Program-made: the position numbers and the translations under genes | Notes under the pieces: generated by a model | What the model was told of the DNA's origin: nothing | The model's input: only the letters and a program-made list of their open reading frames with translations | The model's database searches: none | Source: Corynebacterium accolens | Lineage (GTDB): Bacteria; Actinomycetota; Actinomycetes; Mycobacteriales; Mycobacteriaceae | Direction of reading: 5' to 3' | DNA: 64,000 nt | Assembly (NCBI RefSeq): GCF_023520795.1 | Contig: NZ_CP046605.1 | Coordinates: forward strand, 1,595,438-1,659,437 | In this document: one piece after another, positions 49,360 through 59,388 of the stretch | Layout: each line of letters begins with the position of its first letter | Position numbering within the stretch: the stretch's first letter is position 1

Positions 49360-49365
49360 AGTCTA
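49360..49365 (-). promoter_or_regulatory. -10 hexamer TAGACT of ilvA
   Basis: TAGACT on the - strand ends 8 nt before the ilvA ATG. No Shine-Dalgarno is seen, so the transcript begins at or next to the start codon. Confidence 0.45.
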
Positions 49366-49473
49366 CTCGCCCTACCTAGTGTTCGACCGATTCACCTAGA
49401 TTTCATTCCGGTGTAGCGCGCCTGTTACGTGGGCCCGAGACAATGGAGTGCTCAACAAGAAAGGACTCTCTCT

Positions 49474-51363
49474 ATGTTTAAGCGCACCTCCATCGGCGTG
49501 GCTGCCTGCCTTGCGCTCAGCTGCGCCCCGGCCGCCAACGCGCATATCGTCGATAATGTTTTGGAACGCTCCGCCGACGATGCTGCGGTAAAGCTCAGCC
49601 CCATTGGCTCCTATGAAGCTGGGGTCATGGGCAAATCAGCAGCGGAAATCGTGGCCTACCACGCCGCCTCCCAGCGCATTCTCACGGTGAACGCGCAATC
49701 GGGCAAGGTGGATATCCTGGATGCTTCCGATCCCGCCAACCCCACCAAGGTTGCCGAGGTCTCCGCCGGCGGCGATAAGGAAATCAACTCCGTAGCCGTG
49801 CGCCCCGATGGCCTCGCCATCGCCGCCGTGCAGCAGGCTGACAAGACCGAAAACGGCGAAGCCTTGATTTTCGATACCGCCTCCGGCGATGAGCTCGGCC
49901 GCGTCCCGCTCGGCGCGCTGCCAGATAACGTGCACATCACTAAAGACGGCGCCTATGCCTTGACCGCGAATGAGGGCGAGCCCTCCGATGAGCTCACCGC
50001 CGACGGCACCGAATACGCAAAAGACCCAGAAGGCACCGTATCCGTGATTTCCCTGCCTGATGGTGTCGCGGCGCCCTCTGTTGCCGATGTTCGCACCGCC
50101 GATTTCCGCGCTTTCGACGGCCCTGATGCAGAACTTGACCCGTCCATTCGCGTCTTCGGCCCAGAAAACCACCACAACAAACCTTCGCTCGACTTCGAGC
50201 CGGAGTATATTTCCTCCGCCGATGGCAAGGCCTATGTCACCTTGCAAGAAAACAACGCCATCGGCGTGGTCGATATCGCCTCCGCCACCGTAGAAAAGGT
50301 GCTGCCCGCCCACATCGCGGATCACTCCGTTGTCCCCCTCGATCCCTCCAATAAGGACGGCGAGGCAAAGCTGCGCACGATCCCTGTGCATGGCCTGTCC
50401 ATGCCGGATTCGATCGGTGCCTTCCAGACCAACGGCCAGACCTACTTCGCAACCGCCAATGAGGGCGATGCCCGCGACTGGGGCGGTTACACCGATGAGG
50501 TCAAACTGAAAGAGCTCGTTGAAGAGGGCCAGGTTTGTGATTCCGTCGACCTTCCAGAAGGCATCGAGGATAAGAAATACGCCGGTAACCTCAAGTTAAG
50601 CAATGCCTCTGGGTGGAATGAGGAAAAGGGCTGCTTCGATGGCCTGTATTCCTTCGGGTCCCGCTCCTTTAGCATTTACGATGCCGAGGGCAACGTCGCC
50701 TTCGATTCCGGTTCCGACTTCGAGGACATCACCAAGGACATCGAGGGACTTAACTTCAATGCCGATAATGAAGACCCCGACTTTGACGATCGCTCCAATA
50801 ATAAAGGCCCCGAACCGGAAGCCCTGACGATTGGATCAGTTGGCGATCGTACCTATGCCTTCATCGGCATGGAGCGTGTGGGCGGCATCTTTGTCTATGA
50901 CGTCACCGACCCCGCTCAAGCCGAGTTCGTCACCTACACCAATAACCGCGATTTCACCGTGGACTACGACGAAGACAATGTCGCCGCCACCAGCTTGGCC
51001 GGCGACTTGGGCCCAGAGGGATTGGCGTTCATTAGCAAAGAAGACTCGCCTACTGCCGATGCCCTCCTTATCGCCGGCAACGAGGTATCCGGCACCACCA
51101 CGGTCTTCTCCGTCGCCGATCTCGTGGGCGGCTCCCAGGCTGAAGGCGACGACGCCGACTCCGATGAAAATGGCGACAATACTCCCGGGGCGTCGCTGCC
51201 TGATGACGGTTCTGGCAGCAGCTTCATCGGGAAAGGTATCGGGATTATCGCCGGTGTCATTGCCCTCGGCGCCATGTTGAGCGGGGTGTTGCACTTCATG
51301 CCGCAGGTGGCGGATCAATTTTATAAGATGCTTCCTGAACCCATCCGGCAATTACTTCCATAG
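49474..51363 (+). CDS. secreted choice-of-anchor I family protein
   Basis: A 629-aa exported protein with a signal peptide cleaved after about ANA (residue 23). The body is a beta-propeller-like series of repeats (VAVRPDGLAIA, VHITKDGAYALTANEGEPSD, MERVGGIFVYDVTDP, AGDLGPEGLAF) that matches the choice-of-anchor I family of phosphatase-like or nucleotidase-like surface proteins. An acidic Asp/Glu-rich stretch and a Gly/Ser linker lead to a C-terminal hydrophobic segment with IIAGVIALGAMLSGVLHFMPQ and a short end PIRQLLP, probably an envelope anchor. Shine-Dalgarno AAAGGA precedes the ATG at 49474. Confidence 0.85.
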   Translation: MFKRTSIGVAACLALSCAPAANAHIVDNVLERSADDAAVKLSPIGSYEAGVMGKSAAEIVAYHAASQRILTVNAQSGKVDILDASDPANPTKVAEVSAGGDKEINSVAVRPDGLAIAAVQQADKTENGEALIFDTASGDELGRVPLGALPDNVHITKDGAYALTANEGEPSDELTADGTEYAKDPEGTVSVISLPDGVAAPSVADVRTADFRAFDGPDAELDPSIRVFGPENHHNKPSLDFEPEYISSADGKAYVTLQENNAIGVVDIASATVEKVLPAHIADHSVVPLDPSNKDGEAKLRTIPVHGLSMPDSIGAFQTNGQTYFATANEGDARDWGGYTDEVKLKELVEEGQVCDSVDLPEGIEDKKYAGNLKLSNASGWNEEKGCFDGLYSFGSRSFSIYDAEGNVAFDSGSDFEDITKDIEGLNFNADNEDPDFDDRSNNKGPEPEALTIGSVGDRTYAFIGMERVGGIFVYDVTDPAQAEFVTYTNNRDFTVDYDEDNVAATSLAGDLGPEGLAFISKEDSPTADALLIAGNEVSGTTTVFSVADLVGGSQAEGDDADSDENGDNTPGASLPDDGSGSSFIGKGIGIIAGVIALGAMLSGVLHFMPQVADQFYKMLPEPIRQLLP

Positions 51364-51405
51364 ATTTTTAGCCTTAAAGCTGCTACGTTTTAACAAGCTA
51401 AAATC
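51363..51405 (+). promoter_or_regulatory. possible promoter with inverted repeat for the 51429 gene
   Basis: GATTTTTAGC (51363-51372) and GCTAAAATC (51397-51405) form an imperfect inverted repeat with one unpaired T. The right arm contains a -10-like TAAAAT (51399-51404). It could be an operator or a weak hairpin end for the gene before it. Confidence 0.35.
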
Positions 51406-51428
51406 TGAACTTTAAGGAGCCTTTCCCT

Positions 51429-51908
51429 ATGCGTAAACGACTCAGCACCTCTCTCGTCGCTGCCACCGCTGTGGCGGCGGGCCTTGTCACCCCGGCTGTT
51501 GCTTCCGCAGATGAGACCGGCAAGGGGCTCAGCGCTGAATGCAAGGCCCAAGTAGAAGCTGCCAAGCAAGAGCACCTCAAGAACATCGAAGAGGGCAAGG
51601 GCGGAGTCAACCTGTCCAACCCAAATAAGTTCCTCGAGGGCTTGCTCAATGGCTACGGCACCGCCGGCATGCCGAAGCAGCCAGATTGCGTGACTAAAGA
51701 GGCACAGCAACAGCAGCTCGATAGCTTGACCAAGCTTGGCTCCTCCGAGGAAACTGCAGAAAAGTTCCTGAAGGTCTCGCAGTGGACCGCCGTCATCGCC
51801 GGCGCCGTCGCTGCGATTCTGCAGACCTACGCCGCCATCGCCAAGTTCAACCCGGCAGTTCTCGAACCGCTGAAGGCTGCGCTTGACCGCTTGGGAATTA
51901 AGTACTAA
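51429..51908 (+). CDS. small secreted protein with hydrophobic C-terminal segment
   Basis: A 159-aa protein with a signal peptide cleaved after about VASA (residue 26). The mature part is helical and charged, with two cysteines (ECKAQ and DCVTK) that could form a disulfide. The C-terminal 45 residues read like an amphipathic anchor: TAVIAGAVAAILQTYAAIAK followed by FNPAVLEPLKAAL. A very similar pattern closes the upstream protein. No known family is recognised. AAGGAG lies 11 nt before the ATG. A strong terminator follows. Confidence 0.8.
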   Translation: MRKRLSTSLVAATAVAAGLVTPAVASADETGKGLSAECKAQVEAAKQEHLKNIEEGKGGVNLSNPNKFLEGLLNGYGTAGMPKQPDCVTKEAQQQQLDSLTKLGSSEETAEKFLKVSQWTAVIAGAVAAILQTYAAIAKFNPAVLEPLKAALDRLGIKY

Positions 51909-51923
51909 TCTCCGATTTCCCAA

Positions 51924-51962
51924 AAAATGGCCGCCGTTGCATGTGCACGGCGGCCATTTCTT
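51924..51962. terminator. terminator after the 51429 gene
   Basis: AAATGGCCGCCGT pairs with ACGGCGGCCATTT around a 9-nt loop, followed by TTT on the + side and preceded by A-rich bases. Bidirectional action towards dnaE is possible. Confidence 0.85.
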
Positions 51963-52075
51963 TATGCCCAGCTTTTCGCGCAGGCGGCCTGGCGGCTTCG
52001 CCCTAGGCCCGTCGCCACCTCAATCCCTGTTCGCCTCAGAAAGAGGGAGCGCAGGGACGAGGCAGGCAAATTCTA

Positions 52076-55000
52076 CTAGCCCAAAATGCCAGCGCCCATG
52101 GTGGCCTTCAGATCCCCCATGAGGTTGCCGGATCGTTGCACGCGGAGGTGCTCGCCTAGGACCATCGTGGTGGTTTGATCGCCTTCGACAAGCTCAAGGT
52201 AAACATCGGAATCACCGTGGTTTTTGACCAAGACTTGCTTGAGTCGGGCGATATTTTCCATCGTGCACTGGTCCGTGCGCATGGTCAGGCGCAGCGGCAG
52301 GCTCGCGCCACCGCCAGGCCCCAGCTCGGGGACGCGAATATCGGAACAAAACAGCGACCGGCGCTCATCGCGCACCTTGACGTTGACGCGCGCCAAGATG
52401 ATGTTGTCTTCCACGATATGCGGCGCTGCCAGCGAATAGACCTTATTGAATACCAAGATCTCTACCTGCGCGCCGTTGTGGTCTTCTACCGTGACAATCG
52501 CCCACGGGGAACCATCGCGCTTAGAAAAGCGCCGGTCCACGCCGGAAATGATGCCGCCGATGATGAGTTCTTGGCCATTGTGTACCTCATCGTTGAGGAT
52601 CTTGGTCAGCGGAGTATTGGTCTGCGCAGCTAGGGCCTCTTCGAAACCATCGAGTGGGTGGCCAGAAACGTAGAGGCCCAGCATCTCTCGCTCAAGTGCC
52701 AACTCGTGCTTGCGATCCCACGAGTCGTCCGGAACATCAATGGCAAAGGCGCCCTCCGAAGAGGCATCGTCACCACCGCCGAAGCCGGCAAAGAGGTCGA
52801 ATTGCCCCTTATCCGCCGCCTTCTTGGTGGTCTGCACGGCATCGACGGCGTCCTCGTGAATCAACATGAGGCCCTTGCGCGGCTGCTGGAAATCATCAAA
52901 AGCACCGGCCTTAATCAGCGCCTCGGTCACGCGCTTGGAACACGCCGCAAGGTCGATCTTGTCGAGGTAATCGCTAAAGGAGGTAAACGCCCCCTTTGCC
53001 TTACGCGAGGCAATGATGGATTCGACCACTTCAGAGCCCACGTTGCGGATAGCGCCCATGCCGAAGCGAATATCCTCGCCCACAGCTTGGAAGTCCTCTT
53101 CGGACTCATTGACCGAAGGCGGTAAGACGTTAATGCCCAAGTGGCGGCAGTCCGACAGGTAGATGGCGGACTTATCTTTCTTATCGCCCACAGAGGTTAG
53201 TAGCGCCGCCATGTATTCCGGCGCGTAGTAGGCCTTGAGGTAGGCAGTCCAGAACGAGACCAACCCGTAGCCCGCGGCGTGGGACTTGTTAAACGCGTAC
53301 GACGCGAAGGGCTCGATGGTCCCCCACAGGGCATCCATGGCGGATTTTGAGTAGCCATTTTCTTGCATGCCGCCCCAGAATTTATCGTATTGCTGGGCCA
53401 GGACCTCGGGCTTTTTCTTACCCATCGCCTTACGGAAGCCATCTGCCTCGCCGGCGGTGTAGTTCGCCACCTTCTGCGAGATACGCATGATCTGCTCCTG
53501 GTAGACGATAAGGCCATACGTCTCATCCAGGATTTCCTTCAGCGGCTCCTCGAGCTCAGGGTGGATCGGGGTGATTTCCTTGCGCCCATTCTTGCGATCG
53601 GCATAATCCCAGTGGGCATTGACACCCATCGGGCCAGGGCGGTACAGGGCCAAGGAGGCCACGATGTCTTTGAATCCGGTAGGCTTCATGCGCTTGAGCA
53701 GCTCCTGCATTCCGCCGGAGTCCAGCTGGAACACGCCCAAGGTATCCCCGCGCGAGAGCAGGTCATAGACCTTGGAGACCTTGGGGTCATCGGCATGCAG
53801 CTGCTCGAGCTGCACTTCTTCGCCGCGGTTGCGCTTGATGTTTTCGATGGCATCGCCGATAACGGTGAGGTTGCGCAGGCCCAGAAAGTCCATCTTCAAC
53901 AGGCCAATGGCCTCGCAGGCGGGGTAATCCCAGCCGGTGATATAGGCGCCATCGGCAGGCCGCTTCCACATCGGGATGTGGTCCATCAACCGCACGGAGG
54001 CCATAATCACCGCACAGGCGTGCACGCCAGCCTGGCGAACAACACCCTCCAAGCCGCGCGCGGTGTCATAAATCTTTTTCACATCCGGGTCAGTTTCCAC
54101 CATCTGGCGGACCTCGGCGGCCTCGGAATAGCGCTCGTGGTCGGGGTCAGTAATGCCCCGCAGCGGAATGTCCTTCGCCATAATCGCCGGCGGCAGCGCG
54201 CCGTTGATACGGTCGGCCATCTGGAAGCCGGGCTGGCCAAAGTGTACCTTGGCGGAGTCCTTAATGGCCTGCTTGGTTTTCACCGTACCGAAGGTAATGA
54301 CCTGGGCAACCTTATCCTCGCCCCAGCGCTCGGCGGCGTAGGTAATCATCTCGCCGCGGCGGCGATCGTCGAAGTCGATATCGATATCGGGCGCGGACGG
54401 GCGCTCGGGGTTCAAAAAGCGCTCGAAGAGCAGGTCGTGTTCCAGCGGATCAATATTGGTAATGGTCAGCGCGTAGGCCACGAGCGCACCCGCCGCAGAA
54501 CCACGGCCGGGCCCCACGCGGATGCCCACCGAACGCGCATACTTAATAAGCTCCGCCACGATGAGGAAGTAGGACGGGTAGCCCTTCATCTCAATCACGG
54601 AAATCTCGTACTTGGCGCGCTCGATATACTCCTCCGGCACATCGCGCCCGGGGAACCGCTGCTGCAGCCCCTCCATCACCTCGTGGGTCAGCCAGGAGGT
54701 GGGGGTGTGGCCCTCGGGGACATCGGCAATGGGCATGCGGTCGTGGGGGTGTTCCTCCCACACCTCGCTGTAGTCTTGCACGCGCTCGGCAATCCACAGG
54801 GTGTTATCGCAGCCATCCGGAATCAGGTCATCCCAGGTATCGCGCATCTGCGCGGCGGACTTGATGTAGTAGCCGGTACCGCCGAACTTGAAGCGGTCCG
54901 GGTCCATGAACGTCTTGCCGGTCTGCACGCACAGCATGGCCTCGTGCGCCGGAGCCTGGGATTCCAGCACGTAGTGGCAGTCATTGGTCACCAGCGGCGG

Positions 55001-55648
55001 CAGGTCCAGCTTCCGGCCGATTTCGAGCAGCCCATCGCGCGTGCGCTTTTCGATGTCCAGCCCATGGTCCATCAACTCCAAGAAGAAGTTGTCCTTGCCA
55101 TAGATGTCTTGCCACATCGCCGCAGCCTCGAGGGCCTCGTTGAATTGGCCGAGGCGCAGGCGGGTCTGCACATCGCCGGATGGGCAGCCGGTCGTGGCGA
55201 TGATGCCATCGGCATGCTCGGCGATGAGCTCTGCATCCATGCGCGGCCACTTGCCCAGCTGGCCTTCGTAGGAGGCGAGCGAAGACAAGGTGAACAGGTT
55301 GCGCAGCCCGGTCGCGTTTTCCGCGATCATCGTCTGGTGCAAATACGCGCCCGAGGCGGAGACATCGTCGCGCTTTTGGTCCGGGGTGCCCCACAACACA
55401 CGCTTTTTATTAAAGCGCGATTCCGGGGCCATGTAGGCCTCGATGCCGATGATGGGTTTGACCCCGGCGCTGGTCATGCGCTTGTAAAAGGCGTCGGATC
55501 CATACATATTGCCGTGGTCTGTCATGCCCACGGCGGGCATGTTTTGCTTGACCACCTCATCAGCCAACATATCGACCTTGGCCATGCCGTCCAGCATGGA
55601 GAACTCGGTATGGTTATGCAGGTGGACGAAGGAGGAGTTTTTGGCCAT
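52076..55648 (-). CDS. dnaE: DNA polymerase III alpha subunit DnaE
   Basis: Replicative polymerase subunit, 1190 aa. The N-terminal PHP domain starts [15 protein letters not shown] with metal-site histidines still present (also [10 protein letters not shown] near 41). The palm contains the catalytic PDIDIDF (about residues 418-424). The tandem helix-hairpin-helix is followed by an OB-fold around [15 protein letters not shown] near 1000 and a C-terminal domain. Length is standard for DnaE1. Its ATG is 6 nt behind TAAGAT, leaderless-like, and divergent from rarD with 45 bp between the starts. Confidence 0.97.
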   Translation of the reverse strand: MAKNSSFVHLHNHTEFSMLDGMAKVDMLADEVVKQNMPAVGMTDHGNMYGSDAFYKRMTSAGVKPIIGIEAYMAPESRFNKKRVLWGTPDQKRDDVSASGAYLHQTMIAENATGLRNLFTLSSLASYEGQLGKWPRMDAELIAEHADGIIATTGCPSGDVQTRLRLGQFNEALEAAAMWQDIYGKDNFFLELMDHGLDIEKRTRDGLLEIGRKLDLPPLVTNDCHYVLESQAPAHEAMLCVQTGKTFMDPDRFKFGGTGYYIKSAAQMRDTWDDLIPDGCDNTLWIAERVQDYSEVWEEHPHDRMPIADVPEGHTPTSWLTHEVMEGLQQRFPGRDVPEEYIERAKYEISVIEMKGYPSYFLIVAELIKYARSVGIRVGPGRGSAAGALVAYALTITNIDPLEHDLLFERFLNPERPSAPDIDIDFDDRRRGEMITYAAERWGEDKVAQVITFGTVKTKQAIKDSAKVHFGQPGFQMADRINGALPPAIMAKDIPLRGITDPDHERYSEAAEVRQMVETDPDVKKIYDTARGLEGVVRQAGVHACAVIMASVRLMDHIPMWKRPADGAYITGWDYPACEAIGLLKMDFLGLRNLTVIGDAIENIKRNRGEEVQLEQLHADDPKVSKVYDLLSRGDTLGVFQLDSGGMQELLKRMKPTGFKDIVASLALYRPGPMGVNAHWDYADRKNGRKEITPIHPELEEPLKEILDETYGLIVYQEQIMRISQKVANYTAGEADGFRKAMGKKKPEVLAQQYDKFWGGMQENGYSKSAMDALWGTIEPFASYAFNKSHAAGYGLVSFWTAYLKAYYAPEYMAALLTSVGDKKDKSAIYLSDCRHLGINVLPPSVNESEEDFQAVGEDIRFGMGAIRNVGSEVVESIIASRKAKGAFTSFSDYLDKIDLAACSKRVTEALIKAGAFDDFQQPRKGLMLIHEDAVDAVQTTKKAADKGQFDLFAGFGGGDDASSEGAFAIDVPDDSWDRKHELALEREMLGLYVSGHPLDGFEEALAAQTNTPLTKILNDEVHNGQELIIGGIISGVDRRFSKRDGSPWAIVTVEDHNGAQVEILVFNKVYSLAAPHIVEDNIILARVNVKVRDERRSLFCSDIRVPELGPGGGASLPLRLTMRTDQCTMENIARLKQVLVKNHGDSDVYLELVEGDQTTTMVLGEHLRVQRSGNLMGDLKATMGAGILG

Positions 55649-55654
55649 GCGGTC

Positions 55655-55660
55655 ATCTTA
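55655..55660 (-). promoter_or_regulatory. -10 hexamer TAAGAT of dnaE
   Basis: TAAGAT on the - strand ends 6 nt before the dnaE ATG with no Shine-Dalgarno, so the mRNA is probably leaderless. Confidence 0.5.
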
Positions 55661-55681
55661 GCGGGGCGGTCAAGATGACGA

Positions 55682-55687
55682 TATTAT
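55682..55687 (+). promoter_or_regulatory. -10 hexamer TATTAT of rarD
   Basis: TATTAT ends 6 nt before the ATG at 55694, which decides between that ATG and the GTG one codon earlier. The promoter overlaps that of divergent dnaE. Confidence 0.5.
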
Positions 55688-55693
55688 GCGGTG

Positions 55694-56569
55694 ATGATCT
55701 TCACGCTCGCCGCATACATCATGTGGGGGTTCTTCCCCGCGTTCTTCCCGCTCCTGCTGCCGGCCACGCCGCTGGAAATCCTCGCCCACCGCGTGTTGTG
55801 GACCGCGGTTATCGTCACGGCATTTTTAATATTCAGCGGCGGCTGGCGCGAATTGGTGCGCATGGACAAGCGCACGTGGGGCTGGCTTGCCGCCGGGGGC
55901 GTATTTATCACGGTCAACTGGGGTACTTATGTACTGGCGATTAATACCGATCACGTGGCCGATGCCGCTTTAGGGTATTTCATCAACCCCCTAGTATCGG
56001 TGGCGCTCGGCATGATCTTCTTAAAGGAGCAGCTGCGCCCATGGCAGGCGACCGCCGTCGCCGTGGCGGCAATCGCGGTGCTGTATCTGACCTTCTTTAT
56101 CGGACAGGCGCCGTATATCTCGCTGCTGTTGGCGGCATCGTTTGGCATCTACGGGCTCATCAAGAAGCAGGTGCGGGTATCGGCAGCGGTCTCGGTCGCG
56201 GCGGAGTCTTTGGTGGTCTCCCCCATTGCCATTGCCTATATCGTGTGGATCGAGCAGGCCGGCCGCGGCACGTTCAGTTCGGATGGCACGCCACACATGC
56301 TGCTATTAATCAGCGCCGGCCTAATTACCGCGTTGCCACTATTGTGCTTCGCCCAAGGCGCGCGGACGCTCCGCTTATCGACGATCGGCATGCTCCAATA
56401 CCTCACCCCCATCATGCAGATGCTGTGGGCGCTCTTTGTCACCCAAGAGCATTTTTCCGCGCACCGGTGGATTGGCTTCGGCATCATCGGCGTAGCGGTC
56501 AGCATCTACATTGCGGATCTCATTCGCGTTCGCCAAAGCGCGCCGCGCAAGAGTGCGCGGCGCGGGTAA
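55694..56569 (+). CDS. rarD: EamA-family transporter RarD
   Basis: A 291-aa drug/metabolite transporter with ten hydrophobic helices. MWGFFPAFFPLL near the N-terminus, LAHRVLWTAVIV near 32 and VNWGTYVLAINTDHVADAALGYFINPL near 75 are typical of RarD. The substrate of RarD is not established. The last residues (SAPRKSARRG) are encoded by the first unit of the 30-bp repeat field that follows, so the tail is lineage-specific. Start ATG at 55694 (GTG at 55691 is the alternative). Confidence 0.93.
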   Translation: MIFTLAAYIMWGFFPAFFPLLLPATPLEILAHRVLWTAVIVTAFLIFSGGWRELVRMDKRTWGWLAAGGVFITVNWGTYVLAINTDHVADAALGYFINPLVSVALGMIFLKEQLRPWQATAVAVAAIAVLYLTFFIGQAPYISLLLAASFGIYGLIKKQVRVSAAVSVAAESLVVSPIAIAYIVWIEQAGRGTFSSDGTPHMLLLISAGLITALPLLCFAQGARTLRLSTIGMLQYLTPIMQMLWALFVTQEHFSAHRWIGFGIIGVAVSIYIADLIRVRQSAPRKSARRG

Positions 56570-56794
56570 GCGGCCCACAGGAGTGCGCGGCACGGGAGAA
56601 GGGTGCCAGAGCGCTGCACGCAAGAATGCGCGGCGCAGGTTAGCGGCGCCCAGAAGTTCGCAGCACGGGTAAGCGGCACGCAAGAGTCCGCGGCGAGGGG
56701 GAATGCGAAATGGTTGCGTGCGCAGGAAAACGGTACGCAGGAATGTCCTGCGTGAAAAGGGGTTCGCGAGAGTGTACGGCGCGGGAAAACGGCG
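56546..56794. repeat. degenerate 30-bp tandem repeat field
   Basis: Units of 30 bp begin at 56546, 56576, 56619, 56649, 56679 and 56765, with shorter decayed copies at 56721 and 56736. The pattern is CGCAAGAGTGCGCGGCGCGG followed by GTAAGCGGC-like ends. Units match the first one at roughly 22-26 of 30 bases. The first unit codes for the RarD C-terminus; the rest fills the gap to the HNH gene, which holds no other gene I can support. The 11-nt insert before 56619 breaks the phase once. Confidence 0.7.
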
Positions 56795-56841
56795 CGTAAT
56801 GGTCGCCGCTGGGAGGGCGGGCCTTGGGCCCAACACTGTGT

Positions 56842-57864
56842 CTATCTGGGCCCGGTATCAACAAGGTCCGGCGGTGGCGGCTGCCAGGGTTTAATCCACC
56901 GCACGCCGCCGTGCACGCGCTCGAAGCGGCCATTGCGGGGGCGGCCCGCGCGGTCGTCGTCATTGCGGCCGTTGTGATGCGGGCACGCTACGGTGAGGTT
57001 CTTGGCATTGGTCCAGCCGCCGCCGGCCCAGCTATAGATGTGGTGCACCTGGCACTCATCGGCTGGGCGGTGGCACCCGCGCGCCGGGCAAACGGGGTTT
57101 TCGGCGGCGGCCATCATAAATTGCTTCCACGTTGCCCCGCGCCGCATGCGGTACAGGTTCACCGGCCCCTCCACGGGGTGGATAAGGGTGATAAAGCCTT
57201 CCTCCGCCATCGCGCGCTGGGCCAGCTCGGCGCCACTTATCTGCGCGCCGTTGGTCATGGTGACCGTCACATCTTTATCGCCCTGCACAACGGCGCTTAG
57301 CTTATCCAGCGGGATTACCACGTTGGTGCGCACGGTGGAGGTGGAGGCGCCGGAGTGGAAGAGGGCGGCGACATCGGCAAGCGTGCCTGCCTGGTTATGC
57401 AGCTCCGCGACGAGGCTGGAGCTACCCGTAATCGTCAGCGTCCACGGTTTGCCCGCGGCGCGGCGGCGCAGCCTCACCCCGGGTTTGGGCTCGCGCGGCG
57501 GGCGCAGCGCGCGCACCTTCTTGCGGGCGAGCTTGTCCATCGCCTGGGTATCGGCGGATACCTGGGCAAGCTCCGCGCGCAGGGCCCAGGCCCGGGCTTG
57601 GGTGGGCGCGCGGCGGGCGTGCTTTTCGATGACCTCCAGCGTCGGCAGCGAATGCCCATTGCGGCGCGCCCCCTCGACCGCGCGACGCTGGCGGCGCGTA
57701 AAGCTGGTCGGCCCGAAATAGATCTGGGAAAGGTGGGCTATCGACGCGGCGGCGGCATCCGGCATTCCGGCGGCGGTCAGCTCGGAGGCGGGCATATCGG
57801 CGGCCTCGGCGAGGATATCCATCGCCGAGTTTAAAGCCGCAATATATGCCCGAATGTGTTCCAT
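56842..57864 (-). CDS. DUF222 - HNH endonuclease domain protein
   Basis: A 340-aa protein of the large actinobacterial DUF222-HNH family. The N-terminal helical domain includes MEHIRAYIAALNSAMDIL. The C-terminal HNH nuclease is visible as CPARGCHRPADECQVHHIY with zinc cysteines and the catalytic His pair, then NLTVACPHHNGRN. Family members are numerous and often variable between strains; some act as homing- or element-linked nucleases, but the biological role here is unknown. ATG 57864 was chosen because it starts the conserved region and lies 7 nt behind TAGTAT. Composition is very GC-rich. Confidence 0.88.
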   Translation of the reverse strand: MEHIRAYIAALNSAMDILAEAADMPASELTAAGMPDAAAASIAHLSQIYFGPTSFTRRQRRAVEGARRNGHSLPTLEVIEKHARRAPTQARAWALRAELAQVSADTQAMDKLARKKVRALRPPREPKPGVRLRRRAAGKPWTLTITGSSSLVAELHNQAGTLADVAALFHSGASTSTVRTNVVIPLDKLSAVVQGDKDVTVTMTNGAQISGAELAQRAMAEEGFITLIHPVEGPVNLYRMRRGATWKQFMMAAAENPVCPARGCHRPADECQVHHIYSWAGGGWTNAKNLTVACPHHNGRNDDDRAGRPRNGRFERVHGGVRWIKPWQPPPPDLVDTGPR

Positions 57865-57871
57865 GTCCCCG

Positions 57872-57877
57872 ATACTA
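57872..57877 (-). promoter_or_regulatory. -10 hexamer TAGTAT of the HNH gene
   Basis: TAGTAT on the - strand ends 7 nt before the ATG at 57864. No Shine-Dalgarno is present, so a leaderless mRNA is likely. Confidence 0.5.
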
Positions 57878-57925
57878 AGCCGCCACCCCCACACCCCGCG
57901 CGGCGAAGCGTTCAGGATGGCAAAT

Positions 57926-58465
57926 TTAGCTGGGTGGGCGCACGGCGAAGCTGCCCCAGGCGGCATCGGCAGGCGCGGGCTCGACGGCGGCGACGGCGGG
58001 GAGGGAGGCGACATCGGCAAGCTGGGCGCCCGTCCCCCACACCACGGCGGCGCTCACCTCGCTGGGGCGCTGGCCGTAGGAGGCGCCGATGCGATCGAAG
58101 GTGCGGTTAATCACCGCGGCGCGATCCTCGCCGGCAACAGGCTCCGGCACCGCGATGGGCGCGGTCGAGCCCATGAGGATGGCGTCCATGCGCGGAATAT
58201 CAGTCAGGGCGGCGGCCACGGCGACAGGCGGCAGCTCGGTATCGAAGGTAACCAGCGCATACGTGGCGGCATCCGGGTCGATGTCCATGGAATTAACGCG
58301 CTCAATATACTCCGCGCGGGACTCCCCATCCGGGCCCAGCTGATCGCCTTGCACGCGCGTGGATGCCTGCGTGCCCAGCGTGCCAAAAAGCACCAGGGCC
58401 ACCACGATCGCCACCAGCACCAGCGCCAAGGCCGCTAGGCGGCGCCGCCGATAAAACTTCTTCAT
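57926..58465 (-). CDS. hypothetical membrane-anchored protein, 179 aa
   Basis: One N-terminal membrane helix (about 10-30) after a basic KKFYRRRR start, with the rest probably outside the cytoplasm. The exposed part is acidic and Ala/Val-rich, with repeats of short beta/alpha pattern ([19 protein letters not shown]), and no family is recognised. It overlaps the rluD stop by 4 bp and belongs to the lspA - rluD unit. It may act in envelope biology, by context only. Confidence 0.7.
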   Translation of the reverse strand: MKKFYRRRRLAALALVLVAIVVALVLFGTLGTQASTRVQGDQLGPDGESRAEYIERVNSMDIDPDAATYALVTFDTELPPVAVAAALTDIPRMDAILMGSTAPIAVPEPVAGEDRAAVINRTFDRIGASYGQRPSEVSAAVVWGTGAQLADVASLPAVAAVEPAPADAAWGSFAVRPPS

Positions 58466-59388
58466 CCCTGCAGGCGCTCCAGGGCCTGTTGCAGGTCATC
58501 GGGGTACGGCGCGCGGGCCTCGAACCACTTCCCGGTGCCGGGGTGGGTAAAGCCCAGCTGCACCGCATGCAGCCACTGGCGCTCGAGTCCTAGGCGGGCA
58601 GAAAGCTGCGGGTTCGAGCCGTACATGGGATCGCCGACGCAGGGATGCCCGGTGGCGGACATGTGGACGCGGATTTGGTGGGTGCGGCCGGTTTCCAGGT
58701 GCACCTCGATGAGGCTGGCCTCGCGAAAGGCCTCGATGAGGCGGTAGTGGGTGACCGCGGCCTTGCCGTCGTCAAGCACGGCGAATTTCCAGCCTGACTT
58801 CGGGTGCCTGCCGATGGGCGCATCGATGGTGCCTTCAATCGGATCGGGCAGGCCCTGGACCACCGCGTGATAGGTCTTTTTCACGGTCCGGTGCTTAAAC
58901 GCATGCTTGAGTGCGGAATAGGCGCGCCCGGAGGAGGCCACGACCATGACCCCGGAGGTGCCCACGTCCAGGCGGTGGACGATGCCCTGGCGCTCGGTGG
59001 GGCCAAGCGAGGCCACGTTATACCCCGCCGCGCGCAGCCCGCCGATGACCGTCGGCCCATCCCAGCCCACGCTCGGGTGCGCGGCGACGCCCACGGGTTT
59101 GTGCACGCAGATGATATCGGCGTCGCTATATAAAACGTCCATGCCCTCTACCAGCTCTTCGCGCGGCAGCAGGGGCTTTTCCGGCTCCGGGAGCAGCACC
59201 GAGACCACCTGGCCGGACGCCAGGCGCTCGGATTTACCCAGCTCCTGCGAATCCACGGTGACCCCGCCTTCGGCGCACAGCTGGGCAGTGGCCGAGCGGG
59301 AGAGGCCGAGGAGCTTGGCCAGCGCGGCATCGGCACGCATGCCCTCCAAGCCTTCTGGAATGGGGAAACTGCGCAATTGCCTATTCAT
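58462..59388 (-). CDS. rluD: 23S rRNA pseudouridine synthase RluD-type
   Basis: Converts uridine to pseudouridine in 23S rRNA. The 308-aa protein has an N-terminal S4 domain ([20 protein letters not shown]) and the catalytic core [16 protein letters not shown], whose Asp attacks the base; later motifs include [15 protein letters not shown] near 228. ATG 59388 (MNRQLRS) follows AAGGGCGG and overlaps the lspA stop by 8 bp. lspA-rluD pairing is common in bacteria. Confidence 0.92.
   Translation of the reverse strand: MNRQLRSFPIPEGLEGMRADAALAKLLGLSRSATAQLCAEGGVTVDSQELGKSERLASGQVVSVLLPEPEKPLLPREELVEGMDVLYSDADIICVHKPVGVAAHPSVGWDGPTVIGGLRAAGYNVASLGPTERQGIVHRLDVGTSGVMVVASSGRAYSALKHAFKHRTVKKTYHAVVQGLPDPIEGTIDAPIGRHPKSGWKFAVLDDGKAAVTHYRLIEAFREASLIEVHLETGRTHQIRVHMSATGHPCVGDPMYGSNPQLSARLGLERQWLHAVQLGFTHPGTGKWFEARAPYPDDLQQALERLQG

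Noticed and set aside
56546-56794. CRISPR array
   Set aside because: The 30-bp units follow each other without unique spacers and are degenerate; no cas genes are in the window.
56375-56836. 153-codon - strand frame across the repeat field
   Set aside because: Its arginine/leucine repeats come from the 30-bp units, it overlaps the rarD coding region and shows no independent start signals.
56842-58020. Longer N-terminal form of the HNH protein starting at 58020
   Set aside because: The extra 52 residues are Pro/Ser-rich, overlap the coding end of the 57926-58465 gene and lie upstream of the TAGTAT hexamer that fits the ATG at 57864.
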